The position numbers and the translations under genes are program-made. DNA of 33,660 nt from Cryomorphaceae bacterium. GTDB taxonomy: Bacteria > Bacteroidota > Bacteroidia > Flavobacteriales_D > Crocinitomicaceae. Position 1 is the first letter of the stretch; the number at the start of each line of letters is the position of its first letter. The notes under the pieces are model-generated. The model had not been told where the DNA came from. It searched no databases and was given only the letters and a program-made list of their open reading frames with translations. Positions 14,744 to 23,484 of this stretch are shown in pieces. Location: the NCBI GenBank assembly GCA_027483605.1, contig JAIXUE010000031.1, positions 1-33,660 of the forward strand, written 5' to 3'.

Positions 14744-16701
14744 TACTGACCGATTTGATAGAGCACATCTTCATTGATGACGATCTTATGCTTCGAACGT
14801 AACGCCTCTAACCATTTTTTTTCTAAATATGTTTGGTAGTCTGATGTGGCCAAGCCTTTTGCTTCGTTGTATTCTTTAGGTGCAGGTGCCAAAACAGCTT
14901 TCACTTTGACCACATACCATTTGCCATCCATTGAATAAACAGGATTGAGGCCTGGTGTAAAGTTGCGCGCTTGTAAATATGGCGTTTGGGCAACTTCAAA
15001 TTTATTCATGCGCACCTTTAGATTGAGCTCTGAATCTTTGTTGATGACCTCTAGTACTGCCTTGGAGTCAATGGTATCTGACTGTACGAGCATACCGTAA
15101 ACTTGTACAGCAACATGCTCATCTTTACATTCATAAACAGTAGCATCTAGGCGATTGGACCAGGTATATTTGCTGCGGTTTTCCATGAAGAAGGCGCGCA
15201 AACCAACAGTGTCTTTAACAGCTTTGTTCCAAACCTGATCTTGCATGATTTCGTACAAAATAATACCGTCGTGATATTCTTGAACAAGCGCTTTGTAAGC
15301 TGGATATTTTGCCGGCAAAAGCGCTTCTTCATAAGCTAGGATTTCATTTTTCTCCCATTGTTGGTAAAGTTGCTTCACAACAACTGCAGGTGCATCTTTG
15401 CGAACCGAACGGTAATTTTTTACAACGTATTTTGCGAAATCTTGTTGCTTAAATTTCTTGCCATCCAAAACAAATAGTGTTTTGTTCGATTTGAGCTTAT
15501 CGGCAGTCCATTTGCCAATGAAATAAGTGGAGTCTAGGTTGGCAACAAACCAATCCAAACCTTTTTCACTTTTTGCTTGATAGGCGTATTGACTGCGTAA
15601 TTTTTGAACAAAAGAATCTTGGGTTACTTTAGAACGTTCGTCTTTGTTTACTTTGGCTTGTAATTCGCGACGCATGTTATCAAAAGACTTGACGGGTGTC
15701 CATTCGATGAGTTTGATAATGTGATAACCGTATTGTGTTTTGATCGGTTTGGAGAGCTCCCCTACTTGCTTCAACGAGAAGGCCGCATCTTCAAATTCCA
15801 ATACCATGCGCTGGCTAGTTCCAGATCCGAAAGCGGGTAATTCCCCACCTTTCTTGATGCTATTTGCATCTTCCGAATAGGCGCTAACCATTTTCTCCCA
15901 AGAGGAGCCAGCGGCAAGGCTGTCATAGATTTCATTGATTTTCTTTTCGGCGTTTTGACGCGTTTCTGTGGTGGCTTCGCGGCCTGTTGCGATCATGAGG
16001 TGAGCTACCTTGATGGTACCTCTTGCCGGACGCTTGTCGGTCACCTTTAGGATATGGTAGCCAAAACGTGTCCTGAATGGAGCACTGATGGTGCCCACAG
16101 GCGTAGTGTAAGCTTTTTCTTCAAAAGGATACACCATTTGAAAAGCAGTAAAGTAGCCGAGATCACCACCGTTATTGACAACTGAAGGATCTTCTGAGCC
16201 GAGTTTAGATTTGGCAACAGAAGCAAAATCTTCGCCTTTTTCGATGCGCGCTTTGAGGCCAAGTAAGCGATTATAGGCCGCTAGGGTGTCTTTGGGGCTT
16301 GCGTTTGGGTCTAGTTTGATGAGGATGTGTGAGCAACGGACTTCCGTAGCCGTGCGGTTGTAGGCCTCTTGAACCATTGCTTGATTTTGTACGGAATCAA
16401 TTAAGTAAGGCAAAGCCAATTGCTTTTTATAACCCTCGAGTTCTTTTTGCAAGCGAGGAAGGGTGTCGTAACCCAATGCTTCGGCTTCAGCTACTTTGAG
16501 TTTAAAAACCTCAAACAATTGCATGTAACGATCAAGTGAGTCTTTGTCAAAGCTCGGATTTGAATTGTTTTTGGTGTAAATCTGTAAAAATTCTGATTTG
16601 GTTACAGGCTTATCGTTGATCGTCATGACGACTGGCTCTTTTTGGGAAAGAGCGAGGTTGGTCAAAAAGCCAAACAAGAATAATACAAGGGTCTTTTTCA
16701 T
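14743..16701 (-). CDS. Parvulin-type peptidyl-prolyl isomerase, two-domain, large
   Basis: 652 residues with a signal peptide (1-19). Two canonical parvulin domains are present: about 120-222 (VRCSHILIKL ... TRFGYHILKVTDKRP) and about 228-338 (VAHLMIATG ... TQYGYHIIKLIEWTP). The C-terminal third (about 480-652) has no parvulin signature but is organised like a degenerate third module. The protein is probably periplasmic and acts with the SurA-like neighbour. It lies 37 bases after guaB with no promoter seen between them, so it may be transcribed from the guaB promoter. Confidence 0.9.
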   Translation of the reverse strand: MKKTLVLFLFGFLTNLALSQKEPVVMTINDKPVTKSEFLQIYTKNNSNPSFDKDSLDRYMQLFEVFKLKVAEAEALGYDTLPRLQKELEGYKKQLALPYLIDSVQNQAMVQEAYNRTATEVRCSHILIKLDPNASPKDTLAAYNRLLGLKARIEKGEDFASVAKSKLGSEDPSVVNNGGDLGYFTAFQMVYPFEEKAYTTPVGTISAPFRTRFGYHILKVTDKRPARGTIKVAHLMIATGREATTETRQNAEKKINEIYDSLAAGSSWEKMVSAYSEDANSIKKGGELPAFGSGTSQRMVLEFEDAAFSLKQVGELSKPIKTQYGYHIIKLIEWTPVKSFDNMRRELQAKVNKDERSKVTQDSFVQKLRSQYAYQAKSEKGLDWFVANLDSTYFIGKWTADKLKSNKTLFVLDGKKFKQQDFAKYVVKNYRSVRKDAPAVVVKQLYQQWEKNEILAYEEALLPAKYPAYKALVQEYHDGIILYEIMQDQVWNKAVKDTVGLRAFFMENRSKYTWSNRLDATVYECKDEHVAVQVYGMLVQSDTIDSKAVLEVINKDSELNLKVRMNKFEVAQTPYLQARNFTPGLNPVYSMDGKWYVVKVKAVLAPAPKEYNEAKGLATSDYQTYLEKKWLEALRSKHKIVINEDVLYQIGQ

Positions 16702-16738
16702 TTGTGTTGGTTAAAGCGGTTAATTCTAAAATTTGAAA

Positions 16739-18244
<1,506 letters not shown>

Positions 18245-18278
18245 ACAATAAAATTTGCCATTCGGTTACCTAAGTAGT

Positions 18279-18307
18279 TTTGATTCGTCATGTTATTCGT
18301 AATTTTA
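18279..18307 (+). promoter_or_regulatory. Promoter of the small exported carboxypeptidase-regulatory-like protein
   Basis: TTTG (18279-18282), 17-base spacer, TAATTTTA (18300-18307), then only TCAT before the GTG start at 18312. Spacing fits the Bacteroidota promoter and predicts a leaderless or nearly leaderless mRNA. Confidence 0.45.
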
Positions 18308-18311
18308 TCAT

Positions 18312-18935
18312 GTGAAACGTTCAATCTTTATTTTTTGTCTCTTTCTTTCGACTCATTCTTTGTTTGCTCAAGGAAGCGAAAAGTCACTGATTCAATTATC
18401 CGGAGTCGTTGTGACCGAGGAGGCATTTGAGCTCCCCTACACCACCGTATATAACAAAACCCTCAACAAGGGCGTCATTTCTGATAGCTACGGATTCTTC
18501 TCCATTGTTTGCCAACCTGGCGACACCCTCTATTTTTCAAGAAAAGGATACAGTTCAAGCCCATTTTGGGTGCCCGACACGCTCAATGACAACCGCTACA
18601 GCATTATTCACATGCTCTCGCGTGACACCCTCACTATGCCCGACGTCAGGGTTTATCCTTGGCCCAACAAAGAAGCGTTTGCACAACATTTCGTCAACAT
18701 GAACCCTTATGAAGATGACATCAGAAGAGCACAACGCGAACTGAGTGGAGAATCTTTGGCTTTTGTCGCTGCGCGTCTAGACGCCGATGCTTCTTTGGCT
18801 TATGGTGCACTCACCAAACAACAAAATACGAAAATCTACACCAACGGCCAACTGCCCCAAAACAACCTCCTCAACCCCTATGCTTGGTCTAAGCTGATCC
18901 AAGATTGGAAGGCTGGGAATTTGAGCAGACAGTAA
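18312..18935 (+). CDS. Exported protein with carboxypeptidase-regulatory-like domain
   Basis: 207 residues from a GTG start. Signal peptide 1-19 (IFIFCLFLSTHSLFAQ). Residues about 27-95 form a carboxypeptidase-regulatory-like beta-sandwich (LSGVVVTEEAFELPYTTVYN, then DSYGFFSIVCQPGDTLYFSRKGY), the same domain used at the front of TonB receptors, here free-standing. The remaining ~110 residues are not recognised. Such stand-alone proteins are common in this phylum and their function is unknown. A single-gene unit, divergent from guaB and convergent with lhgO. Confidence 0.82.
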   Translation: MKRSIFIFCLFLSTHSLFAQGSEKSLIQLSGVVVTEEAFELPYTTVYNKTLNKGVISDSYGFFSIVCQPGDTLYFSRKGYSSSPFWVPDTLNDNRYSIIHMLSRDTLTMPDVRVYPWPNKEAFAQHFVNMNPYEDDIRRAQRELSGESLAFVAARLDADASLAYGALTKQQNTKIYTNGQLPQNNLLNPYAWSKLIQDWKAGNLSRQ

Positions 18936-18950
18936 TCCCAAATTCGAATA

Positions 18951-18970
18951 GGAACAAATTCAATTGTTCC
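18951..18970. terminator. Inverted repeat between convergent genes, possible terminator
   Basis: GGAACAA-ATTCAA-TTGTTCC: a 7-base perfect stem with a 6-base loop in the 63-base gap between two convergent genes. There is no T-tract on either side, so intrinsic termination is doubtful; position is the main argument. Confidence 0.35.
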
Positions 18971-18998
18971 CAACTCTAGACAATTGCTGTCTTTTCCT

Positions 18999-20207
18999 CT
19001 AAAGATTGAAATGCTTCTCGGCCTCCACAGCAATATATTCGCCAATAGCCAAGGAAGCTGTTGCTGCCGGAGAGGGTGCGTTGAGCACATGAATGGAGTT
19101 GCCATGGTACTCGATACGGAAGTCGTCGCGGGTATCGCCGTCTTCGGCGAGTAAAAGCGCACGAACACCAGAGCGCCCCGGATGGATGTCTTCCATGGTA
19201 AGCGAGGGAATCATGCGTTGGAGGGTCTTGAGAAATAACTTCTTAGAGAAGGCCCGACGGTATTCATTGATTCCAAACGACATGTTATTGAAAAATAGTT
19301 TCCAAGTGCCTTTGTAGGTGAGCGCGTCGTAGGTGTCGCGCAGTGAGAAGTCGGTTTTGCCATAGCCTTCGCGCTTGAACGTAAAAACAGCGTTCGGACC
19401 GCATTCGATTTCTCCGTTGGTCATGCGGGTGAAGTGTACACCCAAGAAAGGAAAGTCGGGGTTTGGAACCGGATAAATGAGGTTTTTGACTTTATGCTTG
19501 GCTTCTGGCGTGAGTTCGTAGTAGTCTCCGCGGAAACCAACCACTTGTTCTTTAAGCGCAATCCCATCTTTGCGGGCAAGGCGGTCCGCCTGTAAACCAG
19601 CGCAAAAAACAAGGTAGCGCGCTTCAAATTTTCCTTTACTTGTAAAAATTGTGCTACTCGCCTCCCCTTTTTCGATGCCTTGTACTTCGCATTCCAAATG
19701 CATGGCACTTTGTGGGTTAGCAGCCAATGCGAGTTCGGCCATTTTCTCCGTAGCTCCTCTAAAATCGATGATACCGGTAACGGGTACCCAAATACCGCCA
19801 ATGCTTTTGACGTGCGGTTCAATTTCTTTGACTTGATCAGCAGTGATTTTCTCGATGCCTTCAATACCGTTTTGCAAACCAGTATTGAAAATTTTGTCCA
19901 TGTTTGGCAACTCGCTTTGGTCGGTAGCAACGACTACTTTTCCACAGACATCATGGGCAATATTGTAATCTTTGGCAAACTGAACGAGTTCTTTGCGGCC
20001 TTGAATACAATTGCGCGCTTTGAGTGAACCCGGCTTGTAATAAAGCCCGGAGTGAATGACTCCTGAGTTATTACCGGTCTGGTGATCGGCGAGTACTTTC
20101 TCTTTTTCAAACAAAACAATACTGAGATTGGGGAATTTTTTTTGAAGCTTGTAAAAAGTGGCAGCGCCAACAATTCCTCCTCCTACAACTGCGATATCGT
20201 ACTTCAT
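18999..20207 (-). CDS. lhgO: L-2-hydroxyglutarate oxidase
   Basis: FAD-dependent oxidation of L-2-hydroxyglutarate to 2-oxoglutarate. I use the ATG at 20207 (MKYDIAVVGGGIVG, 402 residues), since the six codons upstream precede the normal start of the FAD-binding strand and overlap the promoter. The dinucleotide motif GGGIVG is at 9-14, followed by the family segment TGNNSGVIHSGLYYKPGSLK (44-63), and the C-terminus has PGRSGVRALLL and NAPSPAATASLAIGEYI. Full length for the LhgO/YgaF family. Single gene, divergent from mtaB with overlapping promoter regions. Confidence 0.93.
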   Translation of the reverse strand: MKYDIAVVGGGIVGAATFYKLQKKFPNLSIVLFEKEKVLADHQTGNNSGVIHSGLYYKPGSLKARNCIQGRKELVQFAKDYNIAHDVCGKVVVATDQSELPNMDKIFNTGLQNGIEGIEKITADQVKEIEPHVKSIGGIWVPVTGIIDFRGATEKMAELALAANPQSAMHLECEVQGIEKGEASSTIFTSKGKFEARYLVFCAGLQADRLARKDGIALKEQVVGFRGDYYELTPEAKHKVKNLIYPVPNPDFPFLGVHFTRMTNGEIECGPNAVFTFKREGYGKTDFSLRDTYDALTYKGTWKLFFNNMSFGINEYRRAFSKKLFLKTLQRMIPSLTMEDIHPGRSGVRALLLAEDGDTRDDFRIEYHGNSIHVLNAPSPAATASLAIGEYIAVEAEKHFNL

Positions 20208-20215
20208 AACTTTAG

Positions 20216-20247
20216 TTTGATGCAAAGTTAAGGATTTTGTACTTTTG
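20216..20247 (+). promoter_or_regulatory. Promoter of mtaB
   Basis: TTTG (20216-20219), 20-base spacer, TACTTTTG (20240-20247): both boxes match the Bacteroidota consensus. The ATG of mtaB follows 5 bases later at 20253, so the mRNA would be leaderless or nearly so. Confidence 0.6.
20223..20230 (-). promoter_or_regulatory. Candidate -7 promoter element of lhgO
   Basis: Minus-strand TAACTTTG matches TAnnTTTG exactly and lies 15 bases before the lhgO ATG. It sits between the -33 and -7 boxes of the oppositely directed mtaB promoter, so the two promoters share DNA and may exclude each other. Confidence 0.45.
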
Positions 20248-20252
20248 CAGCG

Positions 20253-21569
20253 ATGAATCAGTTCGAACGTGTTGCATTTTATACACTAGGTTGTAAACTC
20301 AACTTTTCCGAGACCTCTACCATAGCACGGCTCTTTGAAGACGGCGGCTTTGCCAAGGTTGATTTCGAAGACCAGCCCGATGTTTTTGTCATCAATACGT
20401 GCTCTGTAACGGAGAACGCCGACAAAAAATGCAAGCAACTCGTGAAGCGTGCCAAAAAAATATCGCCCGAATCTTTGGTCGTCATTTTAGGTTGTTATGC
20501 GCAGCTCAAACCGGAAGAAATCAGTCAAATACCTGGCGTTGACCTCGTTTTGGGTGCCAACGACAAATTCAATGTGTTAGCCCATTTGCAAGCCAAGCGC
20601 ACTCAACCAGACTTATTGGTGGTTCACGACAACATCAAGCACACCCACGACTTCATTCCCTCGCATTCCTACGGAGACCGCACCCGTTCCTTTTTAAAAG
20701 TACAAGATGGCTGCGACTACTTCTGTACTTTTTGCACTATTCCATTGGCCAGAGGGAAAAGCCGTAATGCTTCTATTTCACAAACCATCTCCGAAGCACA
20801 TAAAATTGCACAAACTGAAGTCAAGGAGGTCGTCCTGACTGGCGTCAACATCGGCGATTTCGGGCAAGGAGGAAACGAAAATTTCTTTGCTTTAACCACA
20901 GCACTAGATGAAGTTGCGGGCATTGAGCGCTTTCGAATTTCTTCTATCGAACCCAACTTACTCTCCGATGACATCATCGACTTTTGCCTGACCTCCTCCA
21001 AACGATTTGCCCCACATTTTCATATTCCACTACAAAGTGGTTCAGATAGCATCCTCGAAAAAATGCGCCGCAAATACAATACGAGTCTGTATGCACAAAG
21101 AGTGGCGCGCATTAAAGCAACCAACCCCGATGCTTGTATTGGCGTAGATGTCATTGTGGGTTTCCCGGGCGAGACCGATGAAGATTTCTTGGCGACAGTC
21201 AATTTTCTCAAGGACCTCGACATCTCTTACCTGCACGTCTTTACGTATTCAGAAAGAGCCAATACGGGCGCACCAAAACTCGGAGCCAAAGTACCAATGG
21301 AGACCCGACGCGAGAGAAGCAAAATCCTACACCTGCTCTCCGATCGCAAAAAATTGGCTTTTTACCAGACCCAAGTAAGCAAACAAAAAGCTGTTCTTTT
21401 TGAGCAAGAAGAAAACGAAGGTTGGCTTTTTGGCTTCAGTGAAAACTACGTAAAGGTCAAGACGCCCTTTAATGAAGCGCTGATCAATCAAATTGTAGCC
21501 GTCGAATTGACAGAAATTGACCGCGATGGCCTCATGAAATGCCACATTCTTACTAACTTTGCATTGTAA
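20253..21569 (+). CDS. mtaB: tRNA (N6-threonylcarbamoyladenosine37-C2)-methylthiotransferase
   Basis: Radical-SAM enzyme that adds a methylthio group to t6A37 of ANN-decoding tRNAs. The 438 residues have the N-terminal cluster cysteines in TLGCKLN (Cys14), NTCSVT (Cys50) and LGCYAQ (Cys81), the radical-SAM CxxxCxxC in GCDYFCTFCTIP (Cys154, 158, 161), and the IPLQSGSD and GVDVIVGFPGETDEDF segments typical of methylthiotransferases. The TLGCKLN form and the absence of MiaB-specific features point to MtaB over MiaB or RimO. First gene of a run with the PTPS-family gene (13 bases later) and folE. Confidence 0.93.
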   Translation: MNQFERVAFYTLGCKLNFSETSTIARLFEDGGFAKVDFEDQPDVFVINTCSVTENADKKCKQLVKRAKKISPESLVVILGCYAQLKPEEISQIPGVDLVLGANDKFNVLAHLQAKRTQPDLLVVHDNIKHTHDFIPSHSYGDRTRSFLKVQDGCDYFCTFCTIPLARGKSRNASISQTISEAHKIAQTEVKEVVLTGVNIGDFGQGGNENFFALTTALDEVAGIERFRISSIEPNLLSDDIIDFCLTSSKRFAPHFHIPLQSGSDSILEKMRRKYNTSLYAQRVARIKATNPDACIGVDVIVGFPGETDEDFLATVNFLKDLDISYLHVFTYSERANTGAPKLGAKVPMETRRERSKILHLLSDRKKLAFYQTQVSKQKAVLFEQEENEGWLFGFSENYVKVKTPFNEALINQIVAVELTEIDRDGLMKCHILTNFAL

Positions 21570-21582
21570 TTAGGCTTTTGTC

Positions 21583-22014
21583 ATGAAAACAACATATATC
21601 ACCCGTCGCGAAACCTTTAATGCCGCCCACAAACTTTGGCGCCCCGAGTGGTCGGACGAAAAAAACTGGGAAGTATTTGGCAAATGCGCCAACCACAATT
21701 GGCATGGGCACAATTTCGAGCTCTGGGTTACCGTCAAAGGCATTCCAGATGCCGATACGGGCTTCATCATGAACCTCAAATTACTGAGTCAATTGGTCAA
21801 AACGCATATTATCGAGGCGCTTGATCACAAAAACTTAAATTTAGATGTACCGTTTTTAGCTGGGCAAATGGCCTCTACTGAAATCATGGCCATTGCCATC
21901 TGGGACATCCTCGCCCCGCTTGTACTCGAGAACGGCGGCGAACTGGCCAAAATCAAGTTGGTCGAGACAGAAAACAACTACGTAGAATACTACGGCGGAA
22001 AAGAACCTTTTTAG
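21583..22014 (+). CDS. 6-pyruvoyl-tetrahydropterin synthase family protein (Cys-x5-HGH type)
   Basis: 143 residues, T-fold enzyme acting on 7,8-dihydroneopterin triphosphate. Zinc ligands are His16 (FNAAHKL), His41 and His43 (WHGHNF); the catalytic Cys35 lies in KCANHNWHGH, and DHKNLN (81-86) and STEIMA with Glu100 complete the site. The spacing C-x5-HGH is that of animal 6-pyruvoyl-tetrahydropterin synthase, whereas classical QueD has C-x3-HGH; length also resembles the animal enzyme (~145) more than E. coli QueD (~120). It is followed 31 bases later by folE, which makes its substrate. So a biopterin-type product is plausible, with queuosine synthesis (queD) as the alternative that many pipelines would print. 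Confidence 0.88.
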   Translation: MKTTYITRRETFNAAHKLWRPEWSDEKNWEVFGKCANHNWHGHNFELWVTVKGIPDADTGFIMNLKLLSQLVKTHIIEALDHKNLNLDVPFLAGQMASTEIMAIAIWDILAPLVLENGGELAKIKLVETENNYVEYYGGKEPF

Positions 22015-22045
22015 TTCTTGACCTTCACCCACTAAATCATTTCAC

Positions 22046-22612
22046 TTGGAAAATAAGCAGTTGCAAGACCTCTACAAGGGTGTCCTCGAACAACTCGGCG
22101 AAGATCCTCAGCGCGAGGGCTTGCTCAAAACACCCGAACGCGTGGCCAAAGCCATGCAATTTCTAACGAGTGGCTATGAACTGAATGCAGACCAAATCAT
22201 CGAGTCAGCAATTTTTCACGAAGCCTACTCGGAAATGGTGCTCGTTAAAGACATCGAGGTATACTCTATGTGCGAACACCACATGCTGCCTTTTTTTGGA
22301 AAAGCACACATTGCCTACATCCCAAATGGGAAAATCGTAGGCTTAAGTAAAATTCCGCGCGTTGTAGATGCTTATGCACGCAGGCTACAAGTACAAGAAA
22401 GGCTTACCATCGAAATCCGCGACTGCATTCAGCGCACGCTTGCTCCTTTAGGGGTGGCTGTAGTTGTTGAATGTGCTCACATGTGCATGCAAATGCGCGG
22501 TGTTCAAAAACAAAATTCAGTCACGACCACTAGTGCGTTTACCGGAATTTTTATGACCAACGACGCAACCAGAAGAGAATTTATTAATTTAGTACAAGCA
22601 AAAATTCATTAA
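22046..22612 (+). CDS. folE: GTP cyclohydrolase I
   Basis: Converts GTP to 7,8-dihydroneopterin triphosphate for folate and pterins. 188 residues; zinc ligands Cys76 and His79 ([13 protein letters not shown]) and Cys147 ([11 protein letters not shown]), with the 71-residue Cys-Cys spacing of the E. coli enzyme, and [20 protein letters not shown]. The start is TTG at 22046: no ATG or GTG exists in frame between the upstream stop (22019-22021) and the conserved [11 protein letters not shown] segment. Sits between the PTPS-family gene and the BI-1 gene (2-base gap to the latter). Confidence 0.96.
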   Translation: MENKQLQDLYKGVLEQLGEDPQREGLLKTPERVAKAMQFLTSGYELNADQIIESAIFHEAYSEMVLVKDIEVYSMCEHHMLPFFGKAHIAYIPNGKIVGLSKIPRVVDAYARRLQVQERLTIEIRDCIQRTLAPLGVAVVVECAHMCMQMRGVQKQNSVTTTSAFTGIFMTNDATRREFINLVQAKIH

Positions 22613-22614
22613 CA

Positions 22615-23331
22615 ATGGAAGATCTCAATTACCAAAATTCAGGCTCACTTAGCCAAGACTACGCCCGTGACTTCATCAAAAGCGTATACAACTACATGTT
22701 TGCCGCACTTACCATCACAGGGGTAATCTCCTACATCATCGGCACCAACACCGAATTGATGGCTTCACTTTTCATGACGGCAGCTGGTGGAGTCTCTATG
22801 TTCTTTTATGTGATTTTGTTCTCTCCGATACTGATTTCCTTTGCTATGGCAGGCGGCTTCAATAAATTCTCCTTTGGCACCTTAATGGCTCTTTTTGTCA
22901 TTTATTCCATTTTATTGGGCATGAGTTTATCCGTATTATTCATGGCCTACTCTACCGGAACGCTCGCCACCACCTTCCTCTTGACTGCTGGTTCTTTCGG
23001 CTTCATGGCGTTCTTGGGCTACACCACCAAAACAGACCTTACTAAATTTGGCAGCTTGCTATACATGCTCCTCTTTGGCGTCATCATTTCGAGTGTAGTG
23101 AATATGTTTTTGGACAGCAGCGGTTTTGATTACATCATTTCTTTAGTATCTGTCTTTATTTTTACAGGTTTAGTAGCCTATGAAATGCAAATGATCAAAA
23201 ACATGGCTCACCAAGCCCAAATGGATGGCACACTGCGTCAAAAATTAGCCTTATTTGCTGGTTTTCAACTGTATTTAACTTTTGTAAATTTATTCTTGTC
23301 TTTATTGCGTCTTTTAGGCAATCGAGAATAA
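22615..23331 (+). CDS. Bax inhibitor-1 / YccA family membrane protein
   Basis: 238 residues with about seven hydrophobic segments. The family signatures GYTTKTDLTKFGSLLYM (135-151) and FTGLVAYEMQMIKNM (183-197) are clear. Bacterial relatives include a pH-gated calcium leak channel (BsYetJ) and FtsH modulators (YccA). In the second signature the usual Asp of AYDxQ is Glu190. It starts 2 bases after folE, so it is in that transcription unit although no functional link is evident. Confidence 0.93.
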   Translation: MEDLNYQNSGSLSQDYARDFIKSVYNYMFAALTITGVISYIIGTNTELMASLFMTAAGGVSMFFYVILFSPILISFAMAGGFNKFSFGTLMALFVIYSILLGMSLSVLFMAYSTGTLATTFLLTAGSFGFMAFLGYTTKTDLTKFGSLLYMLLFGVIISSVVNMFLDSSGFDYIISLVSVFIFTGLVAYEMQMIKNMAHQAQMDGTLRQKLALFAGFQLYLTFVNLFLSLLRLLGNRE

Positions 23332-23340
23332 AAGATTTGC

Positions 23341-23348
23341 TATTTTTG
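23341..23348 (+). promoter_or_regulatory. Candidate -7 promoter element for the microprotein-GH3 operon
   Basis: TATTTTTG matches TAnnTTTG exactly, just after the BI-1 stop and 20 bases before the ATG of the 32-residue microprotein. No clear upstream TTG box. Confidence 0.42.
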
Positions 23349-23368
23349 ACCCACCAAAAAACAACATT

Positions 23369-23467
23369 ATGTCAGACAACTTTTTTGAAGGTTCTACCGC
23401 CGCAGTAGGCACGATCGTTACCATTACTTTACTCAGCATCATCGTATCTATCCTCATCTGGGGTTAA
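23369..23467 (+). CDS. 32-residue single-pass membrane microprotein
   Basis: ATG TCA GAC AAC opens a 32-codon frame closed by TAA at 23465-23467. The product has a polar start (MSDNFFEGSTAA), then an uninterrupted hydrophobic stretch (VGTIVTITLLSIIVSILIW) long enough to cross the membrane, and ends in Gly. It sits between BI-1 and GH3, with its own -7 element 20 bases upstream and GH3 17 bases downstream. Being shorter than normal gene-calling cutoffs it would usually be missed. I do not recognise a family; small subunits of membrane complexes look like this. Existence is inferred from frame, context and composition. Confidence 0.55.
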   Translation: MSDNFFEGSTAAVGTIVTITLLSIIVSILIWG

Positions 23468-23484
23468 GTTTACGCCGCTAGAAT

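Noticed and set aside
19421..19930. 169-codon frame on the minus strand within lhgO in another frame
   Set aside because: The lhgO frame carries the conserved FAD-enzyme residues; this one is Lys/Arg/Ser-rich with no recognisable feature.
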